Below are positions 1 to 9,938 of a DNA stretch of 37,649 nucleotides, piece by piece. Source of the DNA: Burkholderiales bacterium. Lineage in GTDB: Bacteria; Pseudomonadota; Gammaproteobacteria; Burkholderiales; Burkholderiaceae_C. Below the pieces are notes generated by a model. It was given only the letters and a program-made list of their open reading frames with translations. It made no database searches and was not told where the DNA came from. Location of the stretch: NCBI GenBank assembly GCA_016195825.1, contig JACPYV010000092.1, positions 1-37,649 on the forward strand, written 5' to 3'. The position numbers were made by a program, and so were the translations under genes. How positions within the stretch are numbered: the stretch's first letter is position 1; every line of letters begins with the position of its first letter.

Positions 1-963
1 GACAAGGCGCGCGCGCTGGGGGTCACCAGCCAATCGATCGCGCAAGCTTCGCGCGCCATCCTGTCGGGCGTCAACGTGGGCCAGTACCGCGAGGGCGACA
101 AGCTGGTCGACATCGTGCTGCGCCAGCCGCAGGAGGAACGCAACACCATCACCGATATCGGCAGCGCCTACCTGCCCACCGCCAGTGGCAAGGCGATTCC
201 GTTGACGCAGATCGCGACCATCGGCTTTGCCTGGGAGCCGGGGGTGCTGTGGCGCGAATCGCGCAAGTACGCGGTGACGGTGCAGGGCGACGTGGAAGAG
301 GGCATCCAGGGCCCGACCGTGACCAACGAGGTGTGGCCCAGGCTGCAGGAGCTGCGCAAGCGCCTGCCGCCGGATTACGACATCACGGTCGCCGGCGCGC
401 AGGAGGAAAGCAGCAAGGGCCAGGGCTCGCTGCTGGTCAACCTGCCGCTGATGGCCTTCGTGATGCTGACGCTGCTGATGCTGCAACTGCAAAGCTTCAG
501 CCGCGCGATGCTGGTGATGCTGACCGCGCCACTGGGCATTGCCGGCGTCGCCGCTGCGCTGCTGCTGCTGAATCGACCGTTCGGCTTCGTCGCGCTGCTG
601 GGCGTCATCGCGTTGATGGGCATGATCATGCGCAACTCGGTCATCCTGATCGACCAGATCGAACAGGACCGTGCCCGCGGCGTGCCGGACTGGTCGGCGA
701 TCGTCGAGTCCGCGGTGCGGCGCTTCCGTCCCATCGTGCTGACGGCGGCGGCGGCGGTGCTGGCCATGATCCCGCTGTCGCGCAGCGTGTTCTGGGGGCC
801 GATGGCCGTGGCCATCATGGGCGGCCTCATCGTCGCCACCGTGCTGACCCTGCTGGCCTTGCCGGCGATGTACGCGGCCTGGTTCCGTGTCATGCGGCCG
901 CAGGAAGAAGAGCACAGCCGCCTGCACAGCCGTTTCAACACCGAGACGGGCGATCCGGCATAG
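1..963 (+). CDS. RND-family efflux transporter, C-terminal part (cut by window edge)
   Basis: This is the C-terminal part of a resistance-nodulation-division inner-membrane pump of the AcrB/HAE1 type, which exports drugs or other hydrophobic compounds by proton antiport. The frame is open from the first base, so the gene starts outside the window, and it ends at TAG. The visible 320 residues hold the end of the second periplasmic region and then a hydrophobic block with several transmembrane helices. The run MGMIMRNSVILIDQIEQ followed by RRFRPIVLTAAAAVLAMIPL is typical of the last helices of HAE1 pumps. The short hydrophilic tail ends in DPA. The membrane-fusion and outer-membrane partners are not in view, so the substrate cannot be assigned. 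Family is certain; the exact subfamily is not. Confidence 0.93.
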   Translation, partial: DKARALGVTSQSIAQASRAILSGVNVGQYREGDKLVDIVLRQPQEERNTITDIGSAYLPTASGKAIPLTQIATIGFAWEPGVLWRESRKYAVTVQGDVEEGIQGPTVTNEVWPRLQELRKRLPPDYDITVAGAQEESSKGQGSLLVNLPLMAFVMLTLLMLQLQSFSRAMLVMLTAPLGIAGVAAALLLLNRPFGFVALLGVIALMGMIMRNSVILIDQIEQDRARGVPDWSAIVESAVRRFRPIVLTAAAAVLAMIPLSRSVFWGPMAVAIMGGLIVATVLTLLALPAMYAAWFRVMRPQEEEHSRLHSRFNTETGDPA

Positions 964-1095
964 CGCAGCCTAGGGTTTTGCCGCCCCGCACCCCGGGGCG
1001 GCGAGTGAGCCGGTCAGGGTCGCTACAATCGCCGGTTTGCCGAATCGCCTACGGGGTTGCCAAGTCACGAAAGTGCGGCAATCCAAGCAAGACCC
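964..1095 (+). promoter_or_regulatory. RND/tRNA-Leu intergenic: GC hairpin and a -10-like box
   Basis: Just after the pump gene, GCCGCCCC (980–987) can pair with GGGGCGGC (995–1002). It has no T tract, so it is at best a weak terminator. TACAAT at 1024–1029 is a good -10 box about 66 bases before the tRNA-Leu gene, but I see no convincing -35 at the right distance. The promoter for tRNA-Leu, and perhaps tig, probably lies here. Confidence 0.4.
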
Positions 1096-1182
1096 GCGCG
1101 GGTGGCGAAATTGGTAGACGCACCAGGTTTAGGTCCTGACGCCTTCACGGGCGTGCCGGTTCGAGTCCGGCCCCGCGCACCA
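1096..1182 (+). tRNA. tRNA-Leu (anticodon UAG)
   Basis: An 87-base class II tRNA with a long variable arm. The acceptor strand GCGCGGG (1096–1102) pairs with CCCGCGC (1172–1178), followed by discriminator A and an encoded CCA (1180–1182). The anticodon loop TTTAGGT (1128–1134) gives anticodon TAG at 1130–1132, which reads CUA and other CUN leucine codons. The T loop TTCGAGT is present. It lies 31 bases before tig, a common betaproteobacterial arrangement. Confidence 0.97.
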
Positions 1183-1213
1183 CCTCTGTCCTTCAACTGT
1201 TCCCGAGTCCATC

Positions 1214-2527
1214 ATGGCCGTCACCGTCGAAACCCTCGAAAAGCTGGAACGCCGCATCACTCTGCACGTGGCGGCCTCTGAGATCAACAGCGAAGTCGAA
1301 GCCCGGCTGAAGAAGCTGGCCCGCACCGTCAAGGCCGACGGCTTCCGCCCCGGCAAGGTGCCGATGAATGTCGTGGCCCAGCGCTACGGCTACTCGGTGC
1401 AGTACGAAGTCGTCAACGACAAGCTCGGCGCCGCCTTCAACAACGCCGCCAACGAAGCGCAATTGCGCGTCGCTGGCCAGCCGCGCATCGAACAGAAGGA
1501 CCAGGCCCCCGAAGGCCAGATGGCCTTCGACGCCACCTTCGAGATCTACCCCGAAGTCAAGATCGGCGACCTGGCCGCTGCTGAAGTCGAGCGCGTCACC
1601 AGCGACGTGACCGACGAAGCCATCGACAAGACCGTCGAGATCCTGCGCAAGCAGCGCCGCAGCTTCGCCCAGCGCGCTGCTGCCGACGTGGCTGCCGTGG
1701 GCGACCGGGTCACCATCGACTTCGAAGGCAAGATCGACGGCGAACCCTTCCAAGGCGGCAAGGCCGAAGCCTTCCAGTTCCTGATCGGCGAAGGCCAGAT
1801 GCTGGAGCAGTTCGACGCCGCCGTCCGTGGCATGAAGGCCGGCGAAAGCAAGACCTTCCCGCTGCAGTTCCCCGAGGATTACCACGGCAAGGACGTGGCT
1901 GGCAAGGAAGCCGATTTCCTCGTCACCGTCAAGAAGATCGAGGCCCAGCACCTGCCTGAAGTGAACGAGGCGTTCGCCAAGTCGCTGGGCATCAAGGACG
2001 CTTCCGTCGAAGCCCTGCGCGCCGACATCAAGAAGAACCTCGAACGCGAGGTGAAGTTCCGCGTGCTGGCCCGCAACAAGGGTGCCGTCATGGACGCCCT
2101 GGTCGCCGCCTCCGAGCTGGACGTGCCCAACGCGCTGGTGCAGGGCGAGGCCGAGCGCATGGTTGAGCAGGCCCGCGAGGACCTGAAGAAGCGCGGCGTC
2201 AAGGATGCCGACAAGGCCGAGATCCCCGCTGACATCTTCAAGCCGCAGGCCGAGCGCCGCGTGCGCCTGGGTCTGGTCGTGGCCGAGCTGGTGCGTTCCA
2301 ACAACCTGCAGGCCAAGCCGGCCCAGCTGCAGGCCCACATCGAAGAGCTGTCGCAGAGCTACGAGAAGCCCGCTGAAGTCATGCGCTGGTACCTGAGCGA
2401 CCGTGAGCGCATGGCCGAAGTCGAGGCCGTCGTCGTCGAGAACAATGTCACTGACTTCGTGCTGGCCACCGCCAAGGTTGCCGACAAGTCCCTGCCGTTC
2501 GACGAGCTGATGGCTGCCGGCAACTGA
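1214..2527 (+). CDS. tig: Trigger factor, ribosome-associated chaperone
   Basis: Trigger factor binds the ribosome next to the exit tunnel and shields nascent chains; it also has peptidyl-prolyl isomerase activity. At 437 residues it is the usual family length. The ribosome-docking signature GFRPGKVP is at residues 43–50. An FKBP-type isomerase domain follows at roughly 160–245 (it begins near VGDRVTIDFEGKIDG), and then the helical chaperone C-terminal domain. The ATG start is 31 bases after the tRNA-Leu gene. The order tRNA-Leu, tig, clpP, clpX, lon couples folding to proteolysis and is conserved across Burkholderiales. A hairpin with a T-rich tail follows the stop codon, so tig probably forms its own unit with the tRNA or with a nearby promoter. 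Confidence 0.98.
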   Translation: MAVTVETLEKLERRITLHVAASEINSEVEARLKKLARTVKADGFRPGKVPMNVVAQRYGYSVQYEVVNDKLGAAFNNAANEAQLRVAGQPRIEQKDQAPEGQMAFDATFEIYPEVKIGDLAAAEVERVTSDVTDEAIDKTVEILRKQRRSFAQRAAADVAAVGDRVTIDFEGKIDGEPFQGGKAEAFQFLIGEGQMLEQFDAAVRGMKAGESKTFPLQFPEDYHGKDVAGKEADFLVTVKKIEAQHLPEVNEAFAKSLGIKDASVEALRADIKKNLEREVKFRVLARNKGAVMDALVAASELDVPNALVQGEAERMVEQAREDLKKRGVKDADKAEIPADIFKPQAERRVRLGLVVAELVRSNNLQAKPAQLQAHIEELSQSYEKPAEVMRWYLSDRERMAEVEAVVVENNVTDFVLATAKVADKSLPFDELMAAGN

Positions 2528-2543
2528 TTTGCCCACACGCCAG

Positions 2544-2581
2544 GAAGGCGCCGCGCCGCGAGGCCCGGCGCCTTCTTTCTT
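2544..2581 (+). terminator. Rho-independent terminator after tig
   Basis: GAAGGCGCC (2544–2552) pairs perfectly with GGCGCCTTC (2567–2575) over 9 bp around a 14-base loop. The T-rich tail TTTCTT follows. It sits 17 bases after the tig stop codon and before clpP. Confidence 0.75.
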
Positions 2582-2638
2582 GCGTGGCCATAATCCGCCC
2601 CCATAACGGTAGTCACTGACAAGTTTTCAAGGATCTGA

Positions 2639-3247
2639 ATGAGCGCTCTCGACACCAGCAATCTCGGCCTCGTGCCCATGGTCATCGAAACGTCCGGCCG
2701 GGGCGAGCGTGCCTACGACATCTACTCGCGCCTGCTGCGCGAGCGCATCGTCTTCCTGGTCGGCCCCGTCAATGACGCGGTCGCCAACCTCGTCGTCGCG
2801 CAGCTGCTGTTCCTGGAGAGCGAGAACCCCGACAAGGAAATCTCGCTTTACATCAACAGCCCGGGCGGCAGCGTGTCCGCCGGCATGTCCATCTACGACA
2901 CGATGAATTTCATCAAGCCCGATGTGTCGACGCTGTGCATGGGCATGGCGGCCAGCATGGGCGCCTTCCTGCTGTCTGCAGGCACCAAGGGCAAGCGCTT
3001 CTCGCTGCCCAACGCCAAGGTCATGATCCACCAGCCGCTGGGCGGCGCCCAGGGCCAGGCCACCGACATCGAGATCCATGCGCGTGAAATCCTGAAGACG
3101 CGCGAGGCTCTCAACCGGATCTTGGCCGAGCGCACCGGCCAAACCCTGGAGAAAATCCAGTCCGACACCGAGCGTGACTATTTCATGTCCGCCGCGGAGG
3201 CCCAGACCTATGGCCTCATCGACCAGGTGCTGGAACACCGGCCGTAA
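2639..3247 (+). CDS. clpP: ATP-dependent Clp protease proteolytic subunit ClpP
   Basis: ClpP forms the tetradecameric serine-protease chamber that degrades substrates fed to it by ClpX or ClpA. The 202-residue length is normal. The catalytic triad is visible: Ser106 in GMAASMGAF, His131 in MIHQPLGG and Asp180 in SDTERDYFM. The oxyanion-hole glycines of [10 protein letters not shown] lie near residues 73–82. The start fits ClpP, whose short propeptide is cut before the mature N-terminus. clpX follows 133 bases downstream on the same strand, with a strong hairpin in the gap, so the two may be transcribed together or separately. Nothing is unusual in the coding sequence. Confidence 0.99.
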   Translation: MSALDTSNLGLVPMVIETSGRGERAYDIYSRLLRERIVFLVGPVNDAVANLVVAQLLFLESENPDKEISLYINSPGGSVSAGMSIYDTMNFIKPDVSTLCMGMAASMGAFLLSAGTKGKRFSLPNAKVMIHQPLGGAQGQATDIEIHAREILKTREALNRILAERTGQTLEKIQSDTERDYFMSAAEAQTYGLIDQVLEHRP

Positions 3248-3290
3248 GTCTCGAGGGGCTGTCGCCGGCCTCCGGATTCGCAGCGAGATT

Positions 3291-3316
3291 GGGGCCCTTC
3301 TCCCCACAAGGGCCCC
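3291..3316 (+). terminator. Strong hairpin between clpP and clpX
   Basis: GGGGCCCTT (3291–3299) pairs with AAGGGCCCC (3308–3316), a perfect 9-bp stem with an 8-base loop. Only a short T stretch (GTTT) comes 8 bases later. It may be a weak terminator, an attenuator or an mRNA-stabilising element that sets the ClpP to ClpX ratio. Confidence 0.5.
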
Positions 3317-3380
3317 GAGATCGTTTGAACTATCATCATTCAGGCACCCCGCCTGATTTCTGGCATTCCCGAGCAGACCC

Positions 3381-4652
3381 ATGGCCGATAAAAAAGGCAC
3401 CTCCAGCGAAAAAGTTCTGTACTGCTCGTTCTGTGGCAAGAGCCAGCACGAGGTCAAAAAGCTGATCGCCGGCCCCTCGGTGTTCATCTGCGACGAGTGC
3501 ATCGAGCTGTGCAACGACATCGTCCGCGACGAGATCCCCGCGCCTGCGCCCGCCGCACGTGCCGGCAAGTCGGACCTGCCCGTGCCCAGCGAGATCAAGT
3601 CCAGCCTCGATCAATACGTCATTGGCCAGGACGTTGCCAAGCGCACACTGGCCGTGGCGGTCTACAACCACTACAAGCGCCTGCGCCACATGGCGACGGC
3701 CAAGGATTCGGTCGAGCTGTCCAAGAGCAACATCCTCTTGATCGGCCCGACGGGTTCGGGCAAGACGCTGCTGGCGCAGACGCTGGCACGCCTGCTCAAC
3801 GTGCCCTTCGTGATTGCCGATGCAACGACGCTGACCGAAGCCGGCTACGTCGGCGAAGACGTCGAGAACATCATCCAGAAGCTGCTGCAGAACTGCAATT
3901 ACGACGTCGAGCGCGCGCAGCGCGGCATCGTCTACATCGACGAGATCGACAAGATCTCGCGCAAGGCCGACAACCCGTCAATCACGCGTGACGTGTCGGG
4001 CGAAGGCGTGCAACAGGCGCTGCTCAAGCTCGTCGAAGGCACCATGGCCTCGGTGCCCCCGCAGGGCGGCCGAAAGCATCCCAACCAAGACTTCCTGCAG
4101 ATCGACACGACCAACATCCTGTTCATCTGCGGCGGCGCGTTTGACGGCCTGGAAAAGGTCATCCAGAACCGCAGCGAGAAGTCCGGCATCGGCTTCGGCG
4201 CGACCGTGAAGAGCAAGTCCGACAAGCGCGTCGGCGAGGTCTTCCGCGAGTGCGAGCCCGAAGACATCATCAAGTTCGGCCTCATCCCCGAACTGGTGGG
4301 TCGGCTGCCTGTTGTCGCGACGCTGGGCGAACTGACGGAAGACGCGCTGGTGCAGATCCTGACCGAGCCCAAGAACGCGCTGGTCAAGCAGTACCAGCAA
4401 CTTTTCGAGATGGATGGCGTCGAGCTCGAAATCCGCAAGCCGGCCCTCGCCGCCATCGCCCGCAAGGCGCTGGCCCGCAAGACCGGCGCCCGCGGTCTGC
4501 GCAGCATCATGGAGCAGTCGCTGATCGACACCATGTTCGACCTGCCCGCCCTGGACGGTGTCGAGAAAGTCGTGCTGGACGAGCACAACATCGAGGACGC
4601 TTCGGCCCGCCCCTTGCTGGTCTACCGCGAGCAAGCCAAGGCCAGCGCCTGA
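3381..4652 (+). CDS. clpX: ClpX, ATP-dependent unfoldase of the ClpXP protease
   Basis: ClpX is the hexameric AAA+ unfoldase that recognises tagged proteins and threads them into ClpP. The N-terminal zinc-binding domain has its four cysteines at 15, 18, 37 and 40. Walker A is GPTGSGKT at 122–129, the pore loop GYVG at 155–158 and Walker B near IVYIDEID at 183–190. The RKH loop (GGRKH) and the IGF loop (SGIGFGA), which contacts ClpP, are both present. The 423-residue length is standard. It lies directly after clpP and before lon, as expected. No clear Shine-Dalgarno is seen before the ATG, but the N-terminal sequence matches the family at this start. Confidence 0.99.
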   Translation: MADKKGTSSEKVLYCSFCGKSQHEVKKLIAGPSVFICDECIELCNDIVRDEIPAPAPAARAGKSDLPVPSEIKSSLDQYVIGQDVAKRTLAVAVYNHYKRLRHMATAKDSVELSKSNILLIGPTGSGKTLLAQTLARLLNVPFVIADATTLTEAGYVGEDVENIIQKLLQNCNYDVERAQRGIVYIDEIDKISRKADNPSITRDVSGEGVQQALLKLVEGTMASVPPQGGRKHPNQDFLQIDTTNILFICGGAFDGLEKVIQNRSEKSGIGFGATVKSKSDKRVGEVFRECEPEDIIKFGLIPELVGRLPVVATLGELTEDALVQILTEPKNALVKQYQQLFEMDGVELEIRKPALAAIARKALARKTGARGLRSIMEQSLIDTMFDLPALDGVEKVVLDEHNIEDASARPLLVYREQAKASA

Positions 4653-4672
4653 GCCCTCCACTGAGCCCTCAA

Positions 4673-4708
4673 CTTGCAATCGCCCCCTCAGGCCTGATAT
4701 CGGCCTGA
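4673..4708 (+). promoter_or_regulatory. Possible heat-shock (sigma-32) promoter and hairpin before lon
   Basis: CTTGCAA (4673–4679) and CCTGATAT (4693–4700) are 13 bases apart. This resembles the sigma-32 pattern CTTGAAA–N12-15–CCCCATaT, and lon is a classic heat-shock gene. The same bases hold an inverted repeat, TCAGGCC (4688–4694) with GGCCTGA (4702–4708). The match is imperfect, so this is a candidate only. Confidence 0.4.
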
Positions 4709-4723
4709 GAAAGAGAGGTCTTC

Positions 4724-7138
<2,415 letters not shown>

Positions 7139-7153
7139 ATGAGTGCGGCAGGC

Positions 7154-7183
7154 TTGTCATCTGGCAAAAAAATGGATTACAAT
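7154..7183 (+). promoter_or_regulatory. Sigma-70 promoter for the tRNA array
   Basis: TTGTCA (7154–7159) and TACAAT (7178–7183) are separated by 18 bases that include an A-rich run. Transcription would start near 7190, about 45 bases before the first tRNA-Gly. This is one of the best sigma-70 matches in the window. Confidence 0.75.
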
Positions 7184-7234
7184 GCCAGCTTCGCTAGATA
7201 GGCAGCTGCATAGCTGACAGTCTGACGGAACAAA

Positions 7235-7310
7235 GCGGGATTAGCTCAGTTGGTAGAGCGATACCTTGCCAAGGTATAGGTCGAGAGTTCGAGCCTCTTA
7301 TCCCGCTCCA
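7235..7310 (+). tRNA. tRNA-Gly (anticodon GCC), copy 1
   Basis: A 76-base tRNA. GCGGGAT (7235–7241) pairs with ATCCCGC (7300–7306), followed by discriminator T and an encoded CCA. The anticodon loop TTGCCAA gives GCC at 7268–7270. It is identical to the third glycine tRNA of the array. Confidence 0.97.
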
Positions 7311-7320
7311 GTTTTTTCCG

Positions 7321-7345
7321 AAAGGGAAGCCCAGGCTTCCCTTTT
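7321..7345 (+). terminator. Hairpin between tRNA-Gly and tRNA-Cys
   Basis: AAAGGGAAGC (7321–7330) pairs perfectly with GCTTCCCTTT (7335–7344) around a four-base loop, ending in TTTT. It may be a partial terminator or a processing signal inside the polycistronic tRNA transcript. Confidence 0.5.
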
Positions 7346-7399
7346 CCGTCAGGGTCGCACCAAACGGCTCTGGCTTGGCACGATTTGAAGGTTGGCGGC

Positions 7400-7473
7400 G
7401 GCGCGATAGCAAAGCGGTTATGCCCCGGATTGCAAATCCGGTTAGTCCGGTTCGACTCCGGATCGCGCCTCCA
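7400..7473 (+). tRNA. tRNA-Cys (anticodon GCA)
   Basis: A 74-base tRNA. GGCGCGA (7400–7406) pairs with TCGCGCC (7463–7469), followed by discriminator T and an encoded CCA at 7471–7473. The anticodon stem CCGGA/TCCGG encloses TTGCAAA, which gives GCA at 7432–7434. Confidence 0.97.
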
Positions 7474-7484
7474 AAAAGCACCAT

Positions 7485-7560
7485 GCGGGTGTAGCTCAGT
7501 TGGTAGAGCGCAACCTTGCCAAGGTTGAGGTCACGAGTTCGAGCCTCGTTACCCGCTCCA
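7485..7560 (+). tRNA. tRNA-Gly (anticodon GCC), variant copy 2
   Basis: A 76-base tRNA with acceptor GCGGGTG/TACCCGC closed by one G–T pair. The anticodon loop is TTGCCAA. It differs from the two flanking glycine tRNAs in the acceptor, anticodon stem, variable and T-stem positions. It is therefore a second isogene with the same anticodon, not a recent duplicate. Confidence 0.97.
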
Positions 7561-7564
7561 TAAA

Positions 7565-7580
7565 ATCGGTTCGCACCGAT
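7565..7580 (+). other. Small hairpin between tRNA-Gly copies
   Basis: ATCGGT (7565–7570) pairs with ACCGAT (7575–7580) around the loop TCGC. It is probably a processing spacer in the tRNA precursor. Confidence 0.45.
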
Positions 7581-7605
7581 GTTTGACCGCAAGGTCGGAC
7601 GAAAT

Positions 7606-7681
7606 GCGGGATTAGCTCAGTTGGTAGAGCGATACCTTGCCAAGGTATAGGTCGAGAGTTCGAGCCTCTTATCCCGCTCCA
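7606..7681 (+). tRNA. tRNA-Gly (anticodon GCC), copy 3
   Basis: A 76-base tRNA identical base for base to the copy at 7235–7310, with acceptor GCGGGAT/ATCCCGC, anticodon loop TTGCCAA and an encoded CCA. A terminator hairpin follows 6 bases later. Confidence 0.97.
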
Positions 7682-7687
7682 AACTTC

Positions 7688-7723
7688 ACGGGAGATTCGT
7701 TGATCGGATCTCCCGTTTTCTTT
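7688..7723 (+). terminator. Rho-independent terminator of the tRNA-Gly/Cys array
   Basis: ACGGGAGAT (7688–7696) pairs with ATCTCCCGT (7708–7716) over 9 bp, followed by TTTTCTTT. This is a strong intrinsic terminator and separates the glycine/cysteine unit from tRNA-Leu(UAA). Confidence 0.85.
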
Positions 7724-7752
7724 GGTGCAGCCGCCGGGATAATCCACCCGCC

Positions 7753-7841
7753 GCCTGGGTGGCGAAATCGGTAAACGCAGCGGACTTAAAATCCGCCGTC
7801 TCGAAAGGGACGTACGGGTTCAAGTCCCGTCCCAGGCACCA
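7753..7841 (+). tRNA. tRNA-Leu (anticodon UAA)
   Basis: An 89-base class II tRNA with a long variable arm. GCCTGGG (7753–7759) pairs with CCCAGGC (7831–7837), followed by A and an encoded CCA. The anticodon loop CTTAAAA gives TAA at 7787–7789, which reads UUA and UUG. Confidence 0.97.
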
Positions 7842-7871
7842 CGGCCTCTGGCCCGTCGGGAAGGCGGCTCG

Positions 7872-8087
7872 TCAGGCAAACGTGTTGACATTGCGGCCCA
7901 CGCTGCCTTGCGTGGCCAAAGCCGGTTGCTGTGGCAACGCGTTGAGCAACTCGATAGCACCCTGGGCCTGCACATCCAGCGCCTTCTTGAGCACCATCGT
8001 GCTCGCCGCACCTTGAACGGTGCCAAGGTCGCTGTTAGAGGCGCTGTTGACAGCCGCACCGACGCTGGCGGAGTTGGTGATGTTCAT
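7872..8087 (-). CDS. YjfB-family putative motility protein
   Basis: A 71-residue protein of the YjfB type (a small family annotated as putative motility protein). The family core VLKKALDVQAQGAIELLNALP is present, as is the usual C-terminal GSVGRNVNTFA, close to the G-x-x-x-N-V/T-x-A ends of relatives. There is no signal peptide or membrane segment. The chosen ATG gives the normal family length; longer upstream starts would run into unlikely sequence. A sigma-28 (FliA) type promoter lies just upstream, which ties the gene to the flagellar regulon and supports the family label. The biochemical role is unknown. The stretch GAGGGATC before the ATG could be a ribosome-binding site, but it may lie at or before the transcription start. 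Confidence 0.8.
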   Translation of the reverse strand: MNITNSASVGAAVNSASNSDLGTVQGAASTMVLKKALDVQAQGAIELLNALPQQPALATQGSVGRNVNTFA

Positions 8088-8094
8088 GATCCCT

Positions 8095-8121
8095 CTATCG
8101 GCTGCCGCAGTGGTGACTTGA
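8095..8121 (-). promoter_or_regulatory. Sigma-28 (FliA) promoter for the YjfB-like gene
   Basis: Read on the minus strand, TCAAGTCA (8121–8114), 11 bases, then GCCGATAG (8102–8095). The sigma-28 consensus is TAAAGTTT–N11–GCCGATAA, so spacing is exact and the -10 differs only in its last base. The -10 box ends 7 bases before the ATG. Confidence 0.75.
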
Positions 8122-8134
8122 GGGGTAAACACAC

Positions 8135-8932
8135 TTAGTTTCCTGGCCAGCGACGGACGTCCGGCTCGCGCCAGTCCAGTACGCGTTGGATCCAGCCACG
8201 CAGCGCTACCGGATCGCCGCTGGTCTCGATGTGGAGGTCCGGTGATTCGGGCCCAGGTGCCCACAGCGCCGCGGCCCGGCGGGCCACGGCGGTTTCGATA
8301 CGCAGCAGCTTCACCTCGGGGCCAAGTGCGGCTTGCCACAGCGGTTCGATCAACGGGTAGTGCGTGCAGCCCAGCAGCGCTGTGTCGACGCCAGCTGCAC
8401 GGAGTGGACCGCAGTGGCGGTCTACCAGGGCGCGCAGCTCGGCGCTGTCCAGGTCACCAGCCTCGATGCGGTCCACGACGCCCGGGCAGCCTTGCACGAC
8501 GACCTCGCGGCCATTGGCGTGGCGCTCGATCAATGCCCGCAGCCGTGCACTCGCCGCGGTGGCCGGCGTGGCCAGCAGGCCGATGCGGCCATTGCGCGTG
8601 GCCGCGACGGCGGGTTTGATGCCAGGCTCGGTGCCGACGAAGGGCAGGGCTGGCCAGCGGGCGCGCAGCGCCTCGATGGCGTGCGCCGTGGCCGTGTTGC
8701 AGGCGATGACGATGAGCTCGGCGCCCTGCGTGACCAGGTGCTCGGTGATGGCGACGCTGCGCGCGCAAATGTCTTCCGGCATGCGGTTGCCGTAGGGCGC
8801 GTGGGCCGTGTCGGCCAGGTAGCGCAGCCGTGCGGTGGGCAGCAACTCGCGCAGTTCGCGCAGCACCGTGAAACCACCGACGCCGGAGTCGAAGACGCCG
8901 ATCTCTCGGCGTGGGGAAGGATCAATCTGCAT
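8135..8932 (-). CDS. murI: Glutamate racemase
   Basis: MurI converts L-glutamate to D-glutamate for peptidoglycan precursor synthesis in the cytoplasm. The 265-residue protein has the family's two catalytic cysteines, Cys78 in IACNTATA and Cys189 in GCTHYPLIEP. The N-terminal FDSGVGG motif carries Asp15 and the substrate-binding stretch ADTAHAPYGNR is near residues 40–50. The cofactor-independent aspartate/glutamate racemase fold is expected. The ATG at this start gives a normal N-terminus nine residues before IGVFDSG. The gene is divergent from etfB, and the 172-base gap holds the etf promoter. The small motility gene lies just downstream on the same strand but has its own promoter. Confidence 0.97.
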   Translation of the reverse strand: MQIDPSPRREIGVFDSGVGGFTVLRELRELLPTARLRYLADTAHAPYGNRMPEDICARSVAITEHLVTQGAELIVIACNTATAHAIEALRARWPALPFVGTEPGIKPAVAATRNGRIGLLATPATAASARLRALIERHANGREVVVQGCPGVVDRIEAGDLDSAELRALVDRHCGPLRAAGVDTALLGCTHYPLIEPLWQAALGPEVKLLRIETAVARRAAALWAPGPESPDLHIETSGDPVALRGWIQRVLDWREPDVRRWPGN

Positions 8933-8986
8933 GGGCGCGCGCAGTCTAGCTTCGCGATTCGAGAGGCCTCTCCAAAAAGACTTCTC

Positions 8987-9104
8987 TTGGTGCGAGCGGG
9001 TGTCTTGCTAGAATCGAACGATCGTGCTTTTTTATGCACGGCTCCCCTCGGGAGCGCCCGTAGAATCTGGTTAACGTTTACGTCAATTCGAGCTGGAGTT
9101 TCCG
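8987..9104 (+). promoter_or_regulatory. etfB promoter and leader
   Basis: TTGGTG (8987–8992) and TAGAAT (9009–9014) are 16 bases apart, and TGC directly before the -10 makes it an extended -10 promoter. The leader of about 85 bases holds a T run (9028–9033) and a small hairpin, GCTCCC (9041–9046) with GGGAGC (9050–9055). A second TAGAAT occurs at 9061–9066 without a clear -35. TGGAG precedes the etfB ATG. Confidence 0.65.
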
Positions 9105-9860
9105 ATGAAGGTCTTGGTTCCTGTCAAACGCGTCGTCGACTACAACGTCAAGGTGCGCGTCAAGAGTGACGGCACGGGCGTCGACATCGCCAATGTGAAG
9201 ATGTCGATGAACCCCTTCGACGAGATCGCCGTCGAAGAGGCCGTGCGCCTGAAGGAGAAGGGTGCAGTCACCGAGGTGATCGCTGTGTCCTGCGGCGTTA
9301 CGCAGTGCCAGGAGACGCTGCGCACGGCGATGGCCATCGGCGCGGACCGCGCCATCCTGGTGGAGACGCCGGCCGACCTCGAGCTGCAGCCGCTGGCCGT
9401 GGCCAAGCTGCTGAAGGCACTGGTGGACAAGGAAGGCCCGAGTCTGGTCATCCTGGGCAAGCAGGCCATCGACGACGACTGCAACCAGACCGGCCAGATG
9501 CTGGCCGCGCTGACCGGCATGCCGCAGGGCACCTTCGCCTCCAAGGTGGAAGTGGCCGGCGACAAGGTCAACGTGACGCGCGAAGTGGACGGCGGCCTGG
9601 AGACCGTTAGCTTGAGCCTGCCGGCCGTGGTGACGACTGACCTGCGCCTGAACGAGCCGCGCTATGTCACGCTGCCCAACATCATGAAGGCCAAGAAGAA
9701 GCCGCTCGACATCGTCAAGCCGGCCGACCTGGGTGTGGACGTGACGCCGCGCATCAAGACGCTGAAGGTCAGCGAGCCGCCCAAGCGCGGTGCTGGCGTG
9801 AAGGTGGCTGACGTGGCCGCCCTGGTGAACAAACTGAAGAACGAAGCGAAGGTCATCTGA
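9105..9860 (+). CDS. etfB: Electron transfer flavoprotein, beta subunit
   Basis: EtfB pairs with EtfA to form the soluble flavoprotein that accepts electrons from acyl-CoA and related dehydrogenases and passes them to ETF:quinone oxidoreductase. The 251-residue length is normal. It starts [16 protein letters not shown], a family hallmark. The dehydrogenase-recognition loop [20 protein letters not shown] spans 180–199, and Leu190 corresponds to the anchoring Leu195 of human ETF-beta. AMP-binding residues lie near the N-terminal half. etfA follows 78 bases later and an acyl-CoA dehydrogenase comes next, so the context is fatty-acid or branched-chain acyl-CoA oxidation. An extended -10 promoter lies upstream. 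Confidence 0.98.
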   Translation: MKVLVPVKRVVDYNVKVRVKSDGTGVDIANVKMSMNPFDEIAVEEAVRLKEKGAVTEVIAVSCGVTQCQETLRTAMAIGADRAILVETPADLELQPLAVAKLLKALVDKEGPSLVILGKQAIDDDCNQTGQMLAALTGMPQGTFASKVEVAGDKVNVTREVDGGLETVSLSLPAVVTTDLRLNEPRYVTLPNIMKAKKKPLDIVKPADLGVDVTPRIKTLKVSEPPKRGAGVKVADVAALVNKLKNEAKVI

Positions 9861-9864
9861 CGAC

Positions 9865-9898
9865 CTTGCGGGACTGACCGCAGCGGCGTAGCCGCAAG
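9865..9898 (+). other. Inverted repeat between etfB and etfA
   Basis: CTTGCGG (9865–9871) pairs with CCGCAAG (9892–9898). There is no T tract, so it is more likely an intercistronic mRNA structure than a terminator. Confidence 0.35.
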
Positions 9899-9938
9899 CG
9901 CTGTCCTCAACTGATTCAAAGTATTTGGAGTTTTGAAA

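Noticed and set aside
1193-2536. Long open frames opposite tig, lon and other genes, some over 400 codons
   Set aside because: These are antisense shadows produced by high GC at third positions; they show no protein motifs, while the sense frames are unmistakable.
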